Program-made: the position numbers and the translations under genes | Notes under the pieces: model-generated | Databases searched by the model: none | What the model was told of the DNA's origin: nothing | What the model saw: only the letters and a program-made list of their open reading frames with translations | Shown: one piece after another, positions 41,212 through 51,224 of the stretch | Position numbering within the stretch: the first letter of the stretch is position 1 | Layout: each line of letters starts with the position of its first letter | NCBI GenBank assembly: GCA_947053455.1 | Contig: CAMRSV010000005.1 | Coordinates: 1-64,000 of the forward strand | From: an uncultured Alphaproteobacteria bacterium | GTDB taxonomy: Bacteria > Pseudomonadota > Alphaproteobacteria > Rs-D84 | Direction: 5' to 3' | DNA: 64,000 nt

Positions 41212-41661
41212 TTACTGTGTGTATGCGCAATCAGCGGTATAGGAATACGTTCCGGTGGAATCTGTCATCTCTTGCCCCACCGGGATATAGCAATCAGTTA
41301 TTTCAACTTTTAATTTTATAAGGCCGTTATCATTATAAACAACATCCGGTGTTGTTCCACCGTTTGGGCAAGGAGCACAAAAACCGCTACTTAAACTGCC
41401 CGACCAATAATGCCCTTTTTCACATTTACCGGCGCCCCCACTTCCAGATTTCACACAATTACAACTTGCATCAACCGAATAACCGATATCGCATAACACG
41501 GAACTGCAGTCACACGCGCCACAACAATCGGCTGCTTTATAATATCCGCACGGGTACACACCACAAAACATACAGGTTGTGGATGCCGCATTGGCAGCAT
41601 ATGAAAATACACACAACTGAAACAAACAGAAAAAGAAATATTTTTGCATTTTTCGCCCCAT
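41212..41661 (-). CDS. Secreted Cys-rich protein, downstream of element F
   Basis: Signal peptide; CMFCGVYPCGYYKAADCCGACDC; C-terminal CAPCPNGGTT...DCYIP...DSTGTYSYTADCAYTQ. Confidence 0.8.
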   Translation of the reverse strand: MGRKMQKYFFFCLFQLCVFSYAANAASTTCMFCGVYPCGYYKAADCCGACDCSSVLCDIGYSVDASCNCVKSGSGGAGKCEKGHYWSGSLSSGFCAPCPNGGTTPDVVYNDNGLIKLKVEITDCYIPVGQEMTDSTGTYSYTADCAYTQ

Positions 41662-41673
41662 TTTTGTTTTAAC

Positions 41674-41951
41674 AAAACCGCCAGGAAATATGGCGGTCGG
41701 GGATTTGAAAAATCATAAATGAAAATGATCCCGTGGCTTTTGGGTGCGCACCCTGTTATATAACCACAGACCCCCGACCGTTCACGGTCGGGTGACAAAA
41801 CATGACGTATTACAAAAGCAATACCCATGCTTTCATTTCGGATTCAGCATGCAAAAAGTACATGCCGTTCATTTATGGGATTTTCAAGTCCCTGAGCCAG
41901 CATCCCTGTTGGTTCATGTCAAATTATAGTTTATTGCACAAATAAAAACAA
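41674..41951 (-). ncRNA. Structured RNA element copy F (divergent, longer), promoter TTGTTT-N17-TATAAT
   Basis: CCCGACCG-UGAA-CGGUCGGGG, CUGU-GGUUAUAUA-ACAG, downstream CCCCGACCG, terminator ACCGCCA...UGGCGGUUUU. Confidence 0.65.
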
Positions 41952-41994
41952 GGCCTAATCAGACATAAAAAATCCGCCAATTGGCGGATTTATT

Positions 41995-43164
41995 TTACTT
42001 GTCTTCCAAAATTGCGATTCCAGGCAGAACGCGCCCCTCTATAAATTCCAGAAACGCACCACCACCGGTTGAAACATAAGTCATATGGTCTTTGATGCCG
42101 CATGCTTCTAGTGCGGCAACAGTATCACCGCCGCCAACTATGCTTACCAATTTCCCGTCACGAGTGCGGGATGCAATCTGCTCTGCAATTGAAAATGAAC
42201 CAATTGACCAAATCGGCGCCCATTCCGCCATACCGACCGTGCCGTTCCAAATTACAGTCGACGCACCGTTAATCGCATCCAAATTACGGGCGGTTGTGTC
42301 AATGCCCGCATCCAGAATAATGTCGTCATCCAATATTTCATCAACCGCCTTGTTTTCACGCAGCGCATCGCGCGCAAACGTTTTTGCCACACCCTTGTCC
42401 AGCGGCAGCAGTATTTTGCAATCATTGTCTGCGGCATATTTCAATATTTCCAGCGCGGTATCTTTCTGGTCTGCTTCGAACAACGAATTGCCGACCTTGT
42501 GGCCTTGGGCATAATTAAAAGTCGTACCCAGCGCACCACCAATTATCATTGCATCAGACAGTTTTGCCAACGCCTTTAACACACCAATTTTTGTGGACAC
42601 CTTGCTGCCTGCAACAATTGACAGAAGCGGCCGCTTTGGATTTTCCATAACATTCGACAGATTTTCAATTTCACCCGCAAGTAATTTTCCAGCGCATCCC
42701 GGCAAAATTTCAGCAACGCCGACCGTGCTGGCATGTGCGCGATGGGACACAGCAAACGCGTCGTTTACAAACAAATCAAAACCGGCGGCTAATTTTTGTG
42801 CAAACGCAGGGTCGTTTTTTTCCTCGCCTTCGTAAAATCTGACATTTTCAAGCAAGACTATATCACCATCATGCATATTTGCCATGAAATCCCTGTCCAG
42901 GCAATCTGGTATCAGTGGTACATTCAAATACTCTGCCACCGGGCGCAGCGAGAATTCCATGTTGCGCATGCCCTTGGGACGCCCCAGATGCGCACATATC
43001 GCAATACGAGCCCCGGCATCACGCAATGCGCGAATGGTTGGCATGCTCTGCTCTATTCTAAATGCATCGGTAATTTTTCCATCGACAATTTGAACATTAA
43101 AATCATCGCGCAGCAAAACATATTTACCGCGAACATCAAAATTGTCAATCGTACGAAGTTTCAT
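41995..43164 (-). CDS. pgk: Phosphoglycerate kinase
   Basis: VLLRDDFNVQIVDGKI, AHLGRPKG, YVSTGGGAFLEFIEG. Confidence 0.96.
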   Translation of the reverse strand: MKLRTIDNFDVRGKYVLLRDDFNVQIVDGKITDAFRIEQSMPTIRALRDAGARIAICAHLGRPKGMRNMEFSLRPVAEYLNVPLIPDCLDRDFMANMHDGDIVLLENVRFYEGEEKNDPAFAQKLAAGFDLFVNDAFAVSHRAHASTVGVAEILPGCAGKLLAGEIENLSNVMENPKRPLLSIVAGSKVSTKIGVLKALAKLSDAMIIGGALGTTFNYAQGHKVGNSLFEADQKDTALEILKYAADNDCKILLPLDKGVAKTFARDALRENKAVDEILDDDIILDAGIDTTARNLDAINGASTVIWNGTVGMAEWAPIWSIGSFSIAEQIASRTRDGKLVSIVGGGDTVAALEACGIKDHMTYVSTGGGAFLEFIEGRVLPGIAILEDK

Positions 43165-43765
43165 TTTTTATCCTTTCCTTTATCGGTCCAAAACTTTTTC
43201 TAAACTGTTCATTTATACCATATTTATCAATCGCCTGCAAATGGGATTGCGTGGGATATCCCGCATTTTTGTCCCAACCGTATTGCGGATATTTTTCTGC
43301 AAGATTACGCATTATCCGGTCACGCGTTTCCTTGGCTATAATGGATGCGGCCGCAATAGACAGTGATTTTGCATCCCCCTTTACCACCGCGTCGCCCGTC
43401 AATTCGGTCGGAACCCGGTTACCATCAACCAGGCAATAACACGCCCCAACATTTAAACCCGCCACCGCGCGTTCCATTGCACGCATGGACGCCCAAAGAA
43501 TATTTAACTCGTCAATTTCAGCCGGACTGCATTCACCAACCGCCCATTTAGTATTTTTCACAATCCATTCATATGCCGCAGCACGTTGAATATGCGTCAT
43601 CTGCTTTGAATCACGAATTATTACCGGTATTTCAATATCAAATGACGGGAAAATCACCGCCGCCGCCACAACCGGCCCGCACAGTGGGCCGCGACCCGCT
43701 TCGTCCACACCGACAACAATTCCACCGTGCGCCCGTTCAATTTCAAATGTTGGTGTTTGTTTCAT
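43145..43765 (-). CDS. rnhB: Ribonuclease HII
   Basis: VVGVDEAGRGPLCGPVVAAAV; overlaps pgk start by about 20 nt. Confidence 0.95.
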   Translation of the reverse strand: MKQTPTFEIERAHGGIVVGVDEAGRGPLCGPVVAAAVIFPSFDIEIPVIIRDSKQMTHIQRAAAYEWIVKNTKWAVGECSPAEIDELNILWASMRAMERAVAGLNVGACYCLVDGNRVPTELTGDAVVKGDAKSLSIAAASIIAKETRDRIMRNLAEKYPQYGWDKNAGYPTQSHLQAIDKYGINEQFRKSFGPIKERIKNETSYD

Positions 43766-43864
43766 GCAAATTAACATAGCACCAAATCACAATGAATAAA
43801 ACCATTTTTTGAATGAATAATGACTATGAGAGATAAACAATAAGCCCGGCAATGCCGGGCATTA

Positions 43865-45589
43865 TCATATCGCCATGCGGTTTTCAATTTGCCTGCGGAC
43901 GTATTCATCTTCACTGTTATAAAGGGGCCAGCGCCCGTCCGCCAAATCCTTCATCGTGGTTAGTGGTTGATTCAAACGCGCACGATACAGCCACATATTA
44001 CTCATTACACGCTTGATATATCCACGGGTTTCAAATGCCGGAAAACTTTCAATATACAGCAATGGGTCATATGTATCAAATGCCTTTTCAAATTTTACCA
44101 GCGTTCCCATTCCCGCATTATACGCCGCCAACATTTTTATTATATTGTTTTCAATATTCGGATGCGCCAATAAATCGACAATATACTGCTGCCCCAGGAA
44201 CATGTTGTGTTCGGGATTGGCCATGTCTATGTTTGACATTTTCACTTTGTTCGCGCGCGCAACACGTCGTGCGGTACTTGGCATCAATTGCATTAATCCC
44301 GACGCCCCGGCGGACGATTTTACATTCGGACGAAATCCGCTTTCCTGCTTTGTAATCGCAAACAACAATGCCCGGTCAATTGACCATCCGCCCATTGGTT
44401 CCCAATCCGGCAATGGATATTGCGCAGAATAAATAATGTCGTCATCAATTTCCAAAATACCCCGGTCTTTTATAACACTGGATACCTGAATTGAAACACG
44501 CGGTAAATTGTACGCAGTAGACACAGCATTGATTGCATGCAACATTCTGTCACTGGCCTTTAATGTAATCAGCAGTTTTAGATATTCTTCCGCACGTTCT
44601 TTGTTACCAACCTGCAGCAGTGCCAAGGCCATTTTGCCGTATTTTTTCCCACGCAGCAATTCCAAATCTTCGTCCGTTATGTCCTGTTCAAAAAATTCAT
44701 ATTGTGGCGTACGCCCCAGCATAGTCGCCGACAAAGCGCCATAAAACGCCATCGGATGTGCCGCGGACACAGCCCAGAATTTTTTTGCCGCAGATCTATT
44801 GCCGGCGGCGTCGGCCGCACGCCCTGCCCAGAATGCGGCCTCGGTCTTACGCGCATTGTTTATTTGCTCCAGATTTAAAATCTCGCTGAAATATTTCTGG
44901 CTTTCTTTGAACTTTTCTTCCTTGTAATACAGCAGACCCATCGCCCACAATCCGTATTCTGACCGCGCGTCGGATGCAACAAAGCCCCATTTTTTCGCTA
45001 ATTCAAATTCGCCGTTTGTGTAATATATAAAAGCCAAACGCCCCGCCAAACGACCATAATCAGATTCTGTTAATTTTCGTTTGAATGCAGCATCTTCCAA
45101 AATCTGACGAGCGATTTTTGTGCTACCGCTACGTATGGCTTTTTTGAACTTGGTAATTTTTTTGTCTGTTTCCCCACTGTACTGCTTTGCCGTCCACGTT
45201 TCAGACTGCGCCGTTTCAATGGACAGGTTACCCGAAATCGTACGCGGCAGGTTCGCCCGGCGCGTTTTTGCCTGTTTTATCTGTCCCAGTTTTTCCATAC
45301 GAACCGCACCCGGCATATTGTAATATTTTTCCATCCATGCGGTAACTTCGCGGCCACGCGTCCGATACGTTTTTGAAATATAACGTTGAAACAAAACCTC
45401 GTTCATAAGGAGGGAATCCGCCAACTGCTTTTCCAGTTTAATGGCCGCATCAATTTTTTCCTTGGACTGCAGCATGAAAATCTGGGTATAAATGGCGGCG
45501 TCTTCGTCCGTCAGAATTTGTATAGTTTCCGACGCAAACGCGGAAACATGCAAAATAATTGCGAATAAAAATATATAAATTTTTCTCAT
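43865..45589 (-). CDS. Soluble lytic murein transglycosylase
   Basis: SLT motif AITKQESGFRPNVKSSAGASGLMQLMPSTA; superhelical N-terminal region. Confidence 0.92.
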   Translation of the reverse strand: MRKIYIFLFAIILHVSAFASETIQILTDEDAAIYTQIFMLQSKEKIDAAIKLEKQLADSLLMNEVLFQRYISKTYRTRGREVTAWMEKYYNMPGAVRMEKLGQIKQAKTRRANLPRTISGNLSIETAQSETWTAKQYSGETDKKITKFKKAIRSGSTKIARQILEDAAFKRKLTESDYGRLAGRLAFIYYTNGEFELAKKWGFVASDARSEYGLWAMGLLYYKEEKFKESQKYFSEILNLEQINNARKTEAAFWAGRAADAAGNRSAAKKFWAVSAAHPMAFYGALSATMLGRTPQYEFFEQDITDEDLELLRGKKYGKMALALLQVGNKERAEEYLKLLITLKASDRMLHAINAVSTAYNLPRVSIQVSSVIKDRGILEIDDDIIYSAQYPLPDWEPMGGWSIDRALLFAITKQESGFRPNVKSSAGASGLMQLMPSTARRVARANKVKMSNIDMANPEHNMFLGQQYIVDLLAHPNIENNIIKMLAAYNAGMGTLVKFEKAFDTYDPLLYIESFPAFETRGYIKRVMSNMWLYRARLNQPLTTMKDLADGRWPLYNSEDEYVRRQIENRMAI

Positions 45590-45592
45590 ATA

Positions 45593-46093
45593 TTAAAACA
45601 GCGATGTTTTTGGCAACGTACAAACGTCGGCACCATCATCCGCCTCTGGTATTTGATTTATTACTTTCTTAAAGTCGGCAATACGTGAAAACTTGCGGTA
45701 CACAGACACAAAACGAACAAACGCAATCGGGTCCAGATTCAGCAGCGAATCCGACACCATTTGGCCAACAAGACTGCTTGTCACCGTGTCATCTGCGGTT
45801 TCCGTTTCCAAACGCCGATGAATTGATGTCACTAATTTTTCCACCTGCTCGTCCCCGACATCACGATTACGGCACGCCAGCATTATGCTGCGCCGCAATT
45901 TTTCGCGATCAAACGGTTCCAATTTGCCGCTGTTTTTACGCACCATCAAGTCGCGCATCTGAACCCGTTCAACCGTCGTGAACTTTGCGCCGCATTGATT
46001 ACATACCCGACGACGGCGAATAATCGCATCCTCGGTATCAGGGCGGGAATCGGTAACCCTGCTGTCAGTAGAGTTGCAGTATGGACATCTCAT
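45593..46093 (-). CDS. nrdR: Transcriptional repressor NrdR
   Basis: MRCPYCNSTDSRVTDSRP...RRRVCNQCGAKFTTVERV. Confidence 0.96.
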   Translation of the reverse strand: MRCPYCNSTDSRVTDSRPDTEDAIIRRRRVCNQCGAKFTTVERVQMRDLMVRKNSGKLEPFDREKLRRSIMLACRNRDVGDEQVEKLVTSIHRRLETETADDTVTSSLVGQMVSDSLLNLDPIAFVRFVSVYRKFSRIADFKKVINQIPEADDGADVCTLPKTSLF

Positions 46094-46247
46094 AACCTCT
46101 TAACGGTAGCAATCTATTCTTTGCCGTGCAAGAACATTTTTTCACAAAAAAATCGTATTTTTATAAAAATCAAGCAAATTATTTATATAAACCCACTTGC
46201 ACCCGCGATTTTTCATGCCTCAAATATGATAAAATGTATAATCATAG

Positions 46248-47357
46248 ATGAGAGAGATGGAAAAATACATAAACCAGATTTTATCCGGCGATTGCATTGA
46301 AATTATGCGAAAAATCCCCGATGCATCGGTGGATGCAATATTTGCGGATTCGCCGTACAATCTGCAATTGGGTGAAAAAACGCTGTACCGTCCCGAAGAT
46401 CAAACCGCCGCACGCGCCGTACGCGACCGTTGGGACGCATTTGAAAGTACCCAAGCATATGATGAATTCACACGTCAATGGATGAATGAGTGCAAACGCA
46501 TATTAAAACCCGACGGCGCCATGTGGGTAATTGGCAGTTATCACAACATATTTCGTGTGGGTGCAATTTTGCAAGACCTCGGATTCTGGATTTTAAATGA
46601 TATAGTATGGGTAAAAACAAACCCGATGCCCAATTTTCGCGGCACTCGCTTTACAAATGCGCATGAAACACTGATTTGGGCAACACCGACAAAAACCGGC
46701 AAATACACATTTAATTACGAAACCATGAAAAAGCTGAACGGTGGGAAACAAATGCGGTCGGATTGGGGGATAAATATATGCCTGGGCGAAGAACGCGTAA
46801 AGGGCGCGGATGGAAAAAGTCTGCATAACACACAAAAACCGCTGGATTTGCTGCGTCGTGTAATTTTGGCATCAACAAAACCTGGTGACATTATACTTGA
46901 CCCGTTTGTCGGCAGCGGCACCACCGCGGCCGCCGCACGCGAACTGGGGCGTCGCTTTATCGGTATTGACCGCGAGGAATCGTATGTCGCCGCCGCACGC
47001 GAACGCGTGGCACGCGTTGTACCACGCGACCTGTCTGATATAGAGGTCTCAAGCCCAAAACGTGATGAAGTCCGTGTTGCATTCCGTGAACTGATAGATG
47101 CAGGCCTGCTGTATGTCGGTCAAACACTGGTCAGCCCGCGCGGCGAACGCGTGATGATAACACGTGATGGACAATTAACCCATTCCCTGCACGGCAAGGC
47201 CTCAATTCATGTCATGGCTGCGCGAATACAACGCAGTGTTAGTTTCAACGGCTGGGATTATTGGAGTGCGGAAAAACGCGACGGAACACTTGTCCCGATT
47301 GATGAGTTGCGTAAATATATACGCGGAATAAAGCGCGACATGAAACAGGCGGCATAG
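46248..47357 (+). CDS. CcrM-like beta-class adenine-N6 DNA methyltransferase
   Basis: ADSPYNLQLG, WVIGSYHNIFRVGAILQDLGFWILNDIVWVKTNPMPNFRGTRF, DPFVGSGTTAAAA; C-terminal CcrM extension. Confidence 0.92.
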   Translation: MREMEKYINQILSGDCIEIMRKIPDASVDAIFADSPYNLQLGEKTLYRPEDQTAARAVRDRWDAFESTQAYDEFTRQWMNECKRILKPDGAMWVIGSYHNIFRVGAILQDLGFWILNDIVWVKTNPMPNFRGTRFTNAHETLIWATPTKTGKYTFNYETMKKLNGGKQMRSDWGINICLGEERVKGADGKSLHNTQKPLDLLRRVILASTKPGDIILDPFVGSGTTAAAARELGRRFIGIDREESYVAAARERVARVVPRDLSDIEVSSPKRDEVRVAFRELIDAGLLYVGQTLVSPRGERVMITRDGQLTHSLHGKASIHVMAARIQRSVSFNGWDYWSAEKRDGTLVPIDELRKYIRGIKRDMKQAA

Positions 47358-47403
47358 TTTTCACATACGCCGCCCATCATCACAGAAAGTTACATTGAAA
47401 ATA

Positions 47404-48414
47404 CTATTTTTTGCGTCTTGCATAATATTTTGTAATAAGTCCAGCCACGAAAAATACAAACGCAGCAATTGTGATAGCGTTTATTAATTCGCGAATGCGC
47501 TGTGTAAAAACATAGCGAAAAAACCATGCCTCAAAATATTCGCGCCGCGGGCCAGAAAATTTTATATATTTCGGCGTTATATCTTCAATACCGCGCGGCC
47601 CTATGCGCAGACTAATGTAACCAAATTTCCCAATATCGGTGAAACGCGCCGTCTGTCCGGATGAAGGTGTCGTGTAAATCGGAATTCCGGCAAATTCATC
47701 CTTGGAAAAATAATGCACATGCCCAAAAAACATTGCATTAATTTTGTGCCCCCGGATAATAGATTCAAATTTTTGAACATCGTCATCCTTCATCATGTGC
47801 TTTTCAGCACCCGGGACATTCTTGGGCGGCATGTGCCCGAATAAAATACAGTTCTTAAACAGTGGTCTTATATGCTTTAATGTATCAGCCAACCATTCAA
47901 ACTGCTCATCTTCAATTTCATCGGACGAATCCATTGCAATAAACAACGTGTCACCATATCCGAACCAATAATACGCCGGCCCCATAACCGCCCGATAATA
48001 GCGCTTGTCTATATTTCCGCGCTTTTCCACATCATGATTTCCGGGAATCATGTAAAATGGCGTTCCGCCCAGATGACGTTCTATTTCATGCAGCATCCAA
48101 TAAAAATTCGCCGGCCGCCGGTCAGACACAAAATCACCCAAATACATTATAAAATCGGGGTTATCGTTTTGGCGTGCGGAATCAATCGCTTTTTCGAGCA
48201 CATGATTATGCGTTCCCGTATCTGAAATCAATGCAATCGTGAACGTGTCTTTATCCTCATTCATAAACAAAGATGTGGGCGGCAATATATTGCGCGCCGG
48301 CAAAAGTGATTCACCCCCCATGTAAGAATGAACAACAAATAATCCGACCGCCAGCAGCACCAGTGCAATCACAATCAGATAAAATATTTTTGATAAATTA
48401 AGTTTCTTAAGCAT
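47404..48414 (-). CDS. Membrane-anchored metallophosphoesterase
   Basis: ISDTGTHNH, YLGDFVSDR, IPGNHDVEKRG, FGHVHYFS. Confidence 0.88.
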   Translation of the reverse strand: MLKKLNLSKIFYLIVIALVLLAVGLFVVHSYMGGESLLPARNILPPTSLFMNEDKDTFTIALISDTGTHNHVLEKAIDSARQNDNPDFIMYLGDFVSDRRPANFYWMLHEIERHLGGTPFYMIPGNHDVEKRGNIDKRYYRAVMGPAYYWFGYGDTLFIAMDSSDEIEDEQFEWLADTLKHIRPLFKNCILFGHMPPKNVPGAEKHMMKDDDVQKFESIIRGHKINAMFFGHVHYFSKDEFAGIPIYTTPSSGQTARFTDIGKFGYISLRIGPRGIEDITPKYIKFSGPRREYFEAWFFRYVFTQRIRELINAITIAAFVFFVAGLITKYYARRKK

Positions 48415-48503
48415 ATTTTTTCCTTATTTTTTACTTAAGCCGAACAACAAATTAAAATATAAAAAACATAATGGCAAGTTTTTTTATATTTAAAAAATTA
48501 CCA

Positions 48504-48543
48504 TAAACCAAAAATTAAACCCGCATCCGGGGGTTGAATTTTT
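48504..48543. repeat. Intergenic inverted repeat (about 17-bp arms, 1 mismatch)
   Basis: AACCAAAAATTAAACCC-gcatccg-GGGTTGAATTTTTGGTT. Confidence 0.8.
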
Positions 48544-48653
48544 GGTTGTGCTATCTGTGCAATTCGCGAACTGAATTGGTTGAAAATGTACGAGGAATCC
48601 ATAAATTAACTTTATTGAATTTATAAAAACCGTCAAAAGACGTTTTTTTATAA

Positions 48654-49553
48654 TTATCTAGTTCTTGTACTTCTTGTTTTGCGTTTTTCTTGATTAAGAG
48701 ATTGATATACTTTTGCTATTGTTGTTATATATTTTTCATCATTAAAACTGAACATAGATTCTGGGTTTTGTAAATGATATGTATTAGTCATAATATATGA
48801 AGCAGTGGTTTTACCACTTAAATAATCAAGGTATCTTTTTGCTATATTGAAAATAAATTCATCTGATGTACCAGACATATCTTGGAAAACACCACTCATA
48901 TGAATTGATGGTATGCTGATTTTAACACTTTGATATTTCGTTTCGTTAATAAATTCAAAAGTCATGAATTTCTTTTCTTTGTTGAATAAAGAAAATCTGG
49001 AACCTTTTTTATCAATTTTTACAGTTATATTTGTATTTTTATTAATCAGATTTTTAATAACACTGTAAATAACACGGGCTTTTAAATATTGTTCTTCGCG
49101 TGCAATTTGTTTCTCTTTTGGGGCCATAAAATCGACTGATTTTGCTAACATTTCATATGGTGTTAACGAAGACTTAGATTTTATTAATTTGTTATTAACA
49201 AAATCTTTTCCTTTACTAAAAGCAATTCTATCAAATACGCCCCGGTCAAAAGAATAATGGTTATACTTTAATTCTGGAACTTGTATTTGAACAAAAGGAC
49301 AGTCATCTTCTTCGACAAGATATTTTGAATACGATAACATCACAGGTCCCATAGAAGATTTTTCAATATGATAAAAATATGTTTCATTTCTATCATAATA
49401 AGATACCGTGGCAAAAGGTCTTTCTTCACTTAATTTTTGTATAATTTCAATGAATTTCTTGTCATCTAAACCAAGATTTACAGGTTTTTGCACAAGTGCA
49501 TTTTGTTTGTAGTCAGACTTAAAAATACGGTGAAACAAATTTAATAAAGCCAT
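48654..49553 (-). CDS. Hypothetical protein in an AT-rich island
   Basis: 299-aa ORF; visibly lower GC than neighbours. Confidence 0.7.
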   Translation of the reverse strand: MALLNLFHRIFKSDYKQNALVQKPVNLGLDDKKFIEIIQKLSEERPFATVSYYDRNETYFYHIEKSSMGPVMLSYSKYLVEEDDCPFVQIQVPELKYNHYSFDRGVFDRIAFSKGKDFVNNKLIKSKSSLTPYEMLAKSVDFMAPKEKQIAREEQYLKARVIYSVIKNLINKNTNITVKIDKKGSRFSLFNKEKKFMTFEFINETKYQSVKISIPSIHMSGVFQDMSGTSDEFIFNIAKRYLDYLSGKTTASYIMTNTYHLQNPESMFSFNDEKYITTIAKVYQSLNQEKRKTRSTRTR

Positions 49554-49725
49554 TTTTTAACCTTTTTATCTTTTTAAAAAAAATAACACACGTCTATATA
49601 TTGTCAAGTTTTAATTGGTTCGAAAATGGCGATTTTTTGCTACTTTCTTGATTTTTACTTTCGAACTCGGTGAAAGTATTTCAAAACAAAAGAAAACTTG
49701 CCCCGATGGGCAAGTTTTGAAACTG

Positions 49726-49799
49726 TGGTTGGGGCAGCTGGATTCGAACCAACACTGACGGAGTCAGAGTCCGGAGTTCTACCATTAAACTATGCCCCA
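49726..49799 (-). tRNA. tRNA-Gln (CTG)
   Basis: TGGGGCATAGTTTAATGGTAGAACTCCGGACTCTGACTCC...CTGCCCCAACCA. Confidence 0.88.
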
Positions 49800-50003
49800 A
49801 GCGAAAGGCATTATAGTTTTTTTTATTTTCTTTGCAAGCATAAAATTCATAAAAGCCCCCCTTCCACAACAATTAACAAAATATATTAAGTCATTTTGCA
49901 AGTCACATTATATATGTTTGGTCATATTTACCGATATCGTTCCTATGGATTGCTTATGCAAAAATACCGATAATAAAATATACAAATACCAAAGGACAAA
50001 ATA

Positions 50004-51155
50004 ATGAAATGCGCAAAATCTTTGGTGGCAATTATTACATGCACTGCAATCGGCCTTGTGCATAACGCCAACGCATGCACAGGAATCACTCTAAAAGCCA
50101 AGGACAAATCCGTTGTTGTCGCCAGAACAATTGACTGGTCCGGTTCAGAAATGAACAATATGTACGCAATTGTTCCACGCGGGCACGAAAGTCAATCTTT
50201 GCTGCCAAACGGCGGAACAGACGGAATGAAATTTACATCAAAATACGGTTACGTTGGATTGGCCGTTGAACAACCAGAATTTGTTGTTGACGGCACCAAC
50301 GAGGCTGGACTATCCGCGGGATTATTTTACTTTCCCGAATACGGCAAATACGAGCCATATAACCCAGATGATAAATCCAGTTCACTTGCAGACTTTCAAT
50401 TTGTTTCATGGATTTTGTCACAATTTTCAACCATAGACCAGGTCAAGGAAGCCATAAAAGACATTCATATCGTAAATATAGACAAACGTGCCGCCACCGT
50501 ACATTGGCGCATAGCCGAACCCAACGGGCGCGTTGTTGTATTGGAAATAGTCAACGGTGTTCCGACATTTTATGAAAACTCGCTGGGGGTACTGACAAAC
50601 GCACCCGGGTTCCCATGGCAAACAACTAATTTGAACAATTACGTAAATTTAAAACCTGGTACCGCCGGCCCAACAACAATGGGTTCGATAATACTGCGCG
50701 CCTTCGGCTCTGGTTCTGGATTCCTGGGGCTGCCGGGCGACTTTACGCCGCCATCGCGCTTTGTTCGCGCAGCATTCCTGCAATCTTATTCTGTACCCCA
50801 GGCAAATTCGTATGATTCAGTGATGCAGGCGTTTCATATACTAAATAATTTTGACGTACCACTTGGTGTGCAATTCGCCGCAGGCAAGGCACCCAACAAC
50901 ATGCCCAGCGCAACCCAATGGACAATTGCGACTGATTTGGATAACCGGATAATATATTATCACACCATGTATAACCGCACGTTGCGCAGTATAAACATGA
51001 TGGACATAAACTTTGAAACGGTTCCATATCAGTATCATTCCCTAGATACAGTACAGCGTCAAACGATTGTCCCGGTTGAAATAAGCACAACCGCATCCGT
51101 CGCCGAGCCCATGCGCACGGTTCAAGAAATCGGGAACAAAGTGTTTAATCGATAA
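50004..51155 (+). CDS. Choloylglycine hydrolase/penicillin acylase-family Ntn hydrolase with signal peptide
   Basis: Signal peptide then NACTGITLKAKD...VVARTIDWSGSEM; candidate nucleophile Cys right after the predicted cleavage site. Confidence 0.88.
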   Translation: MKCAKSLVAIITCTAIGLVHNANACTGITLKAKDKSVVVARTIDWSGSEMNNMYAIVPRGHESQSLLPNGGTDGMKFTSKYGYVGLAVEQPEFVVDGTNEAGLSAGLFYFPEYGKYEPYNPDDKSSSLADFQFVSWILSQFSTIDQVKEAIKDIHIVNIDKRAATVHWRIAEPNGRVVVLEIVNGVPTFYENSLGVLTNAPGFPWQTTNLNNYVNLKPGTAGPTTMGSIILRAFGSGSGFLGLPGDFTPPSRFVRAAFLQSYSVPQANSYDSVMQAFHILNNFDVPLGVQFAAGKAPNNMPSATQWTIATDLDNRIIYYHTMYNRTLRSINMMDINFETVPYQYHSLDTVQRQTIVPVEISTTASVAEPMRTVQEIGNKVFNR

Positions 51156-51224
51156 AACAATGATTTGCCTTTTTCGGGTTATGTGATTATACTTTACACA
51201 TAACCCAAAAAGGAGACGCATCAC

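Noticed and set aside
46248-47357. Methylase as part of a restriction-modification system
   Set aside because: Strong CcrM-like signature and no adjacent restriction endonuclease
49681-50004. ORFs 49681-49872 (-), 49698-49889 (+), 49792-50004 (+)
   Set aside because: They run through tRNA-Gln or its flank; no coding support
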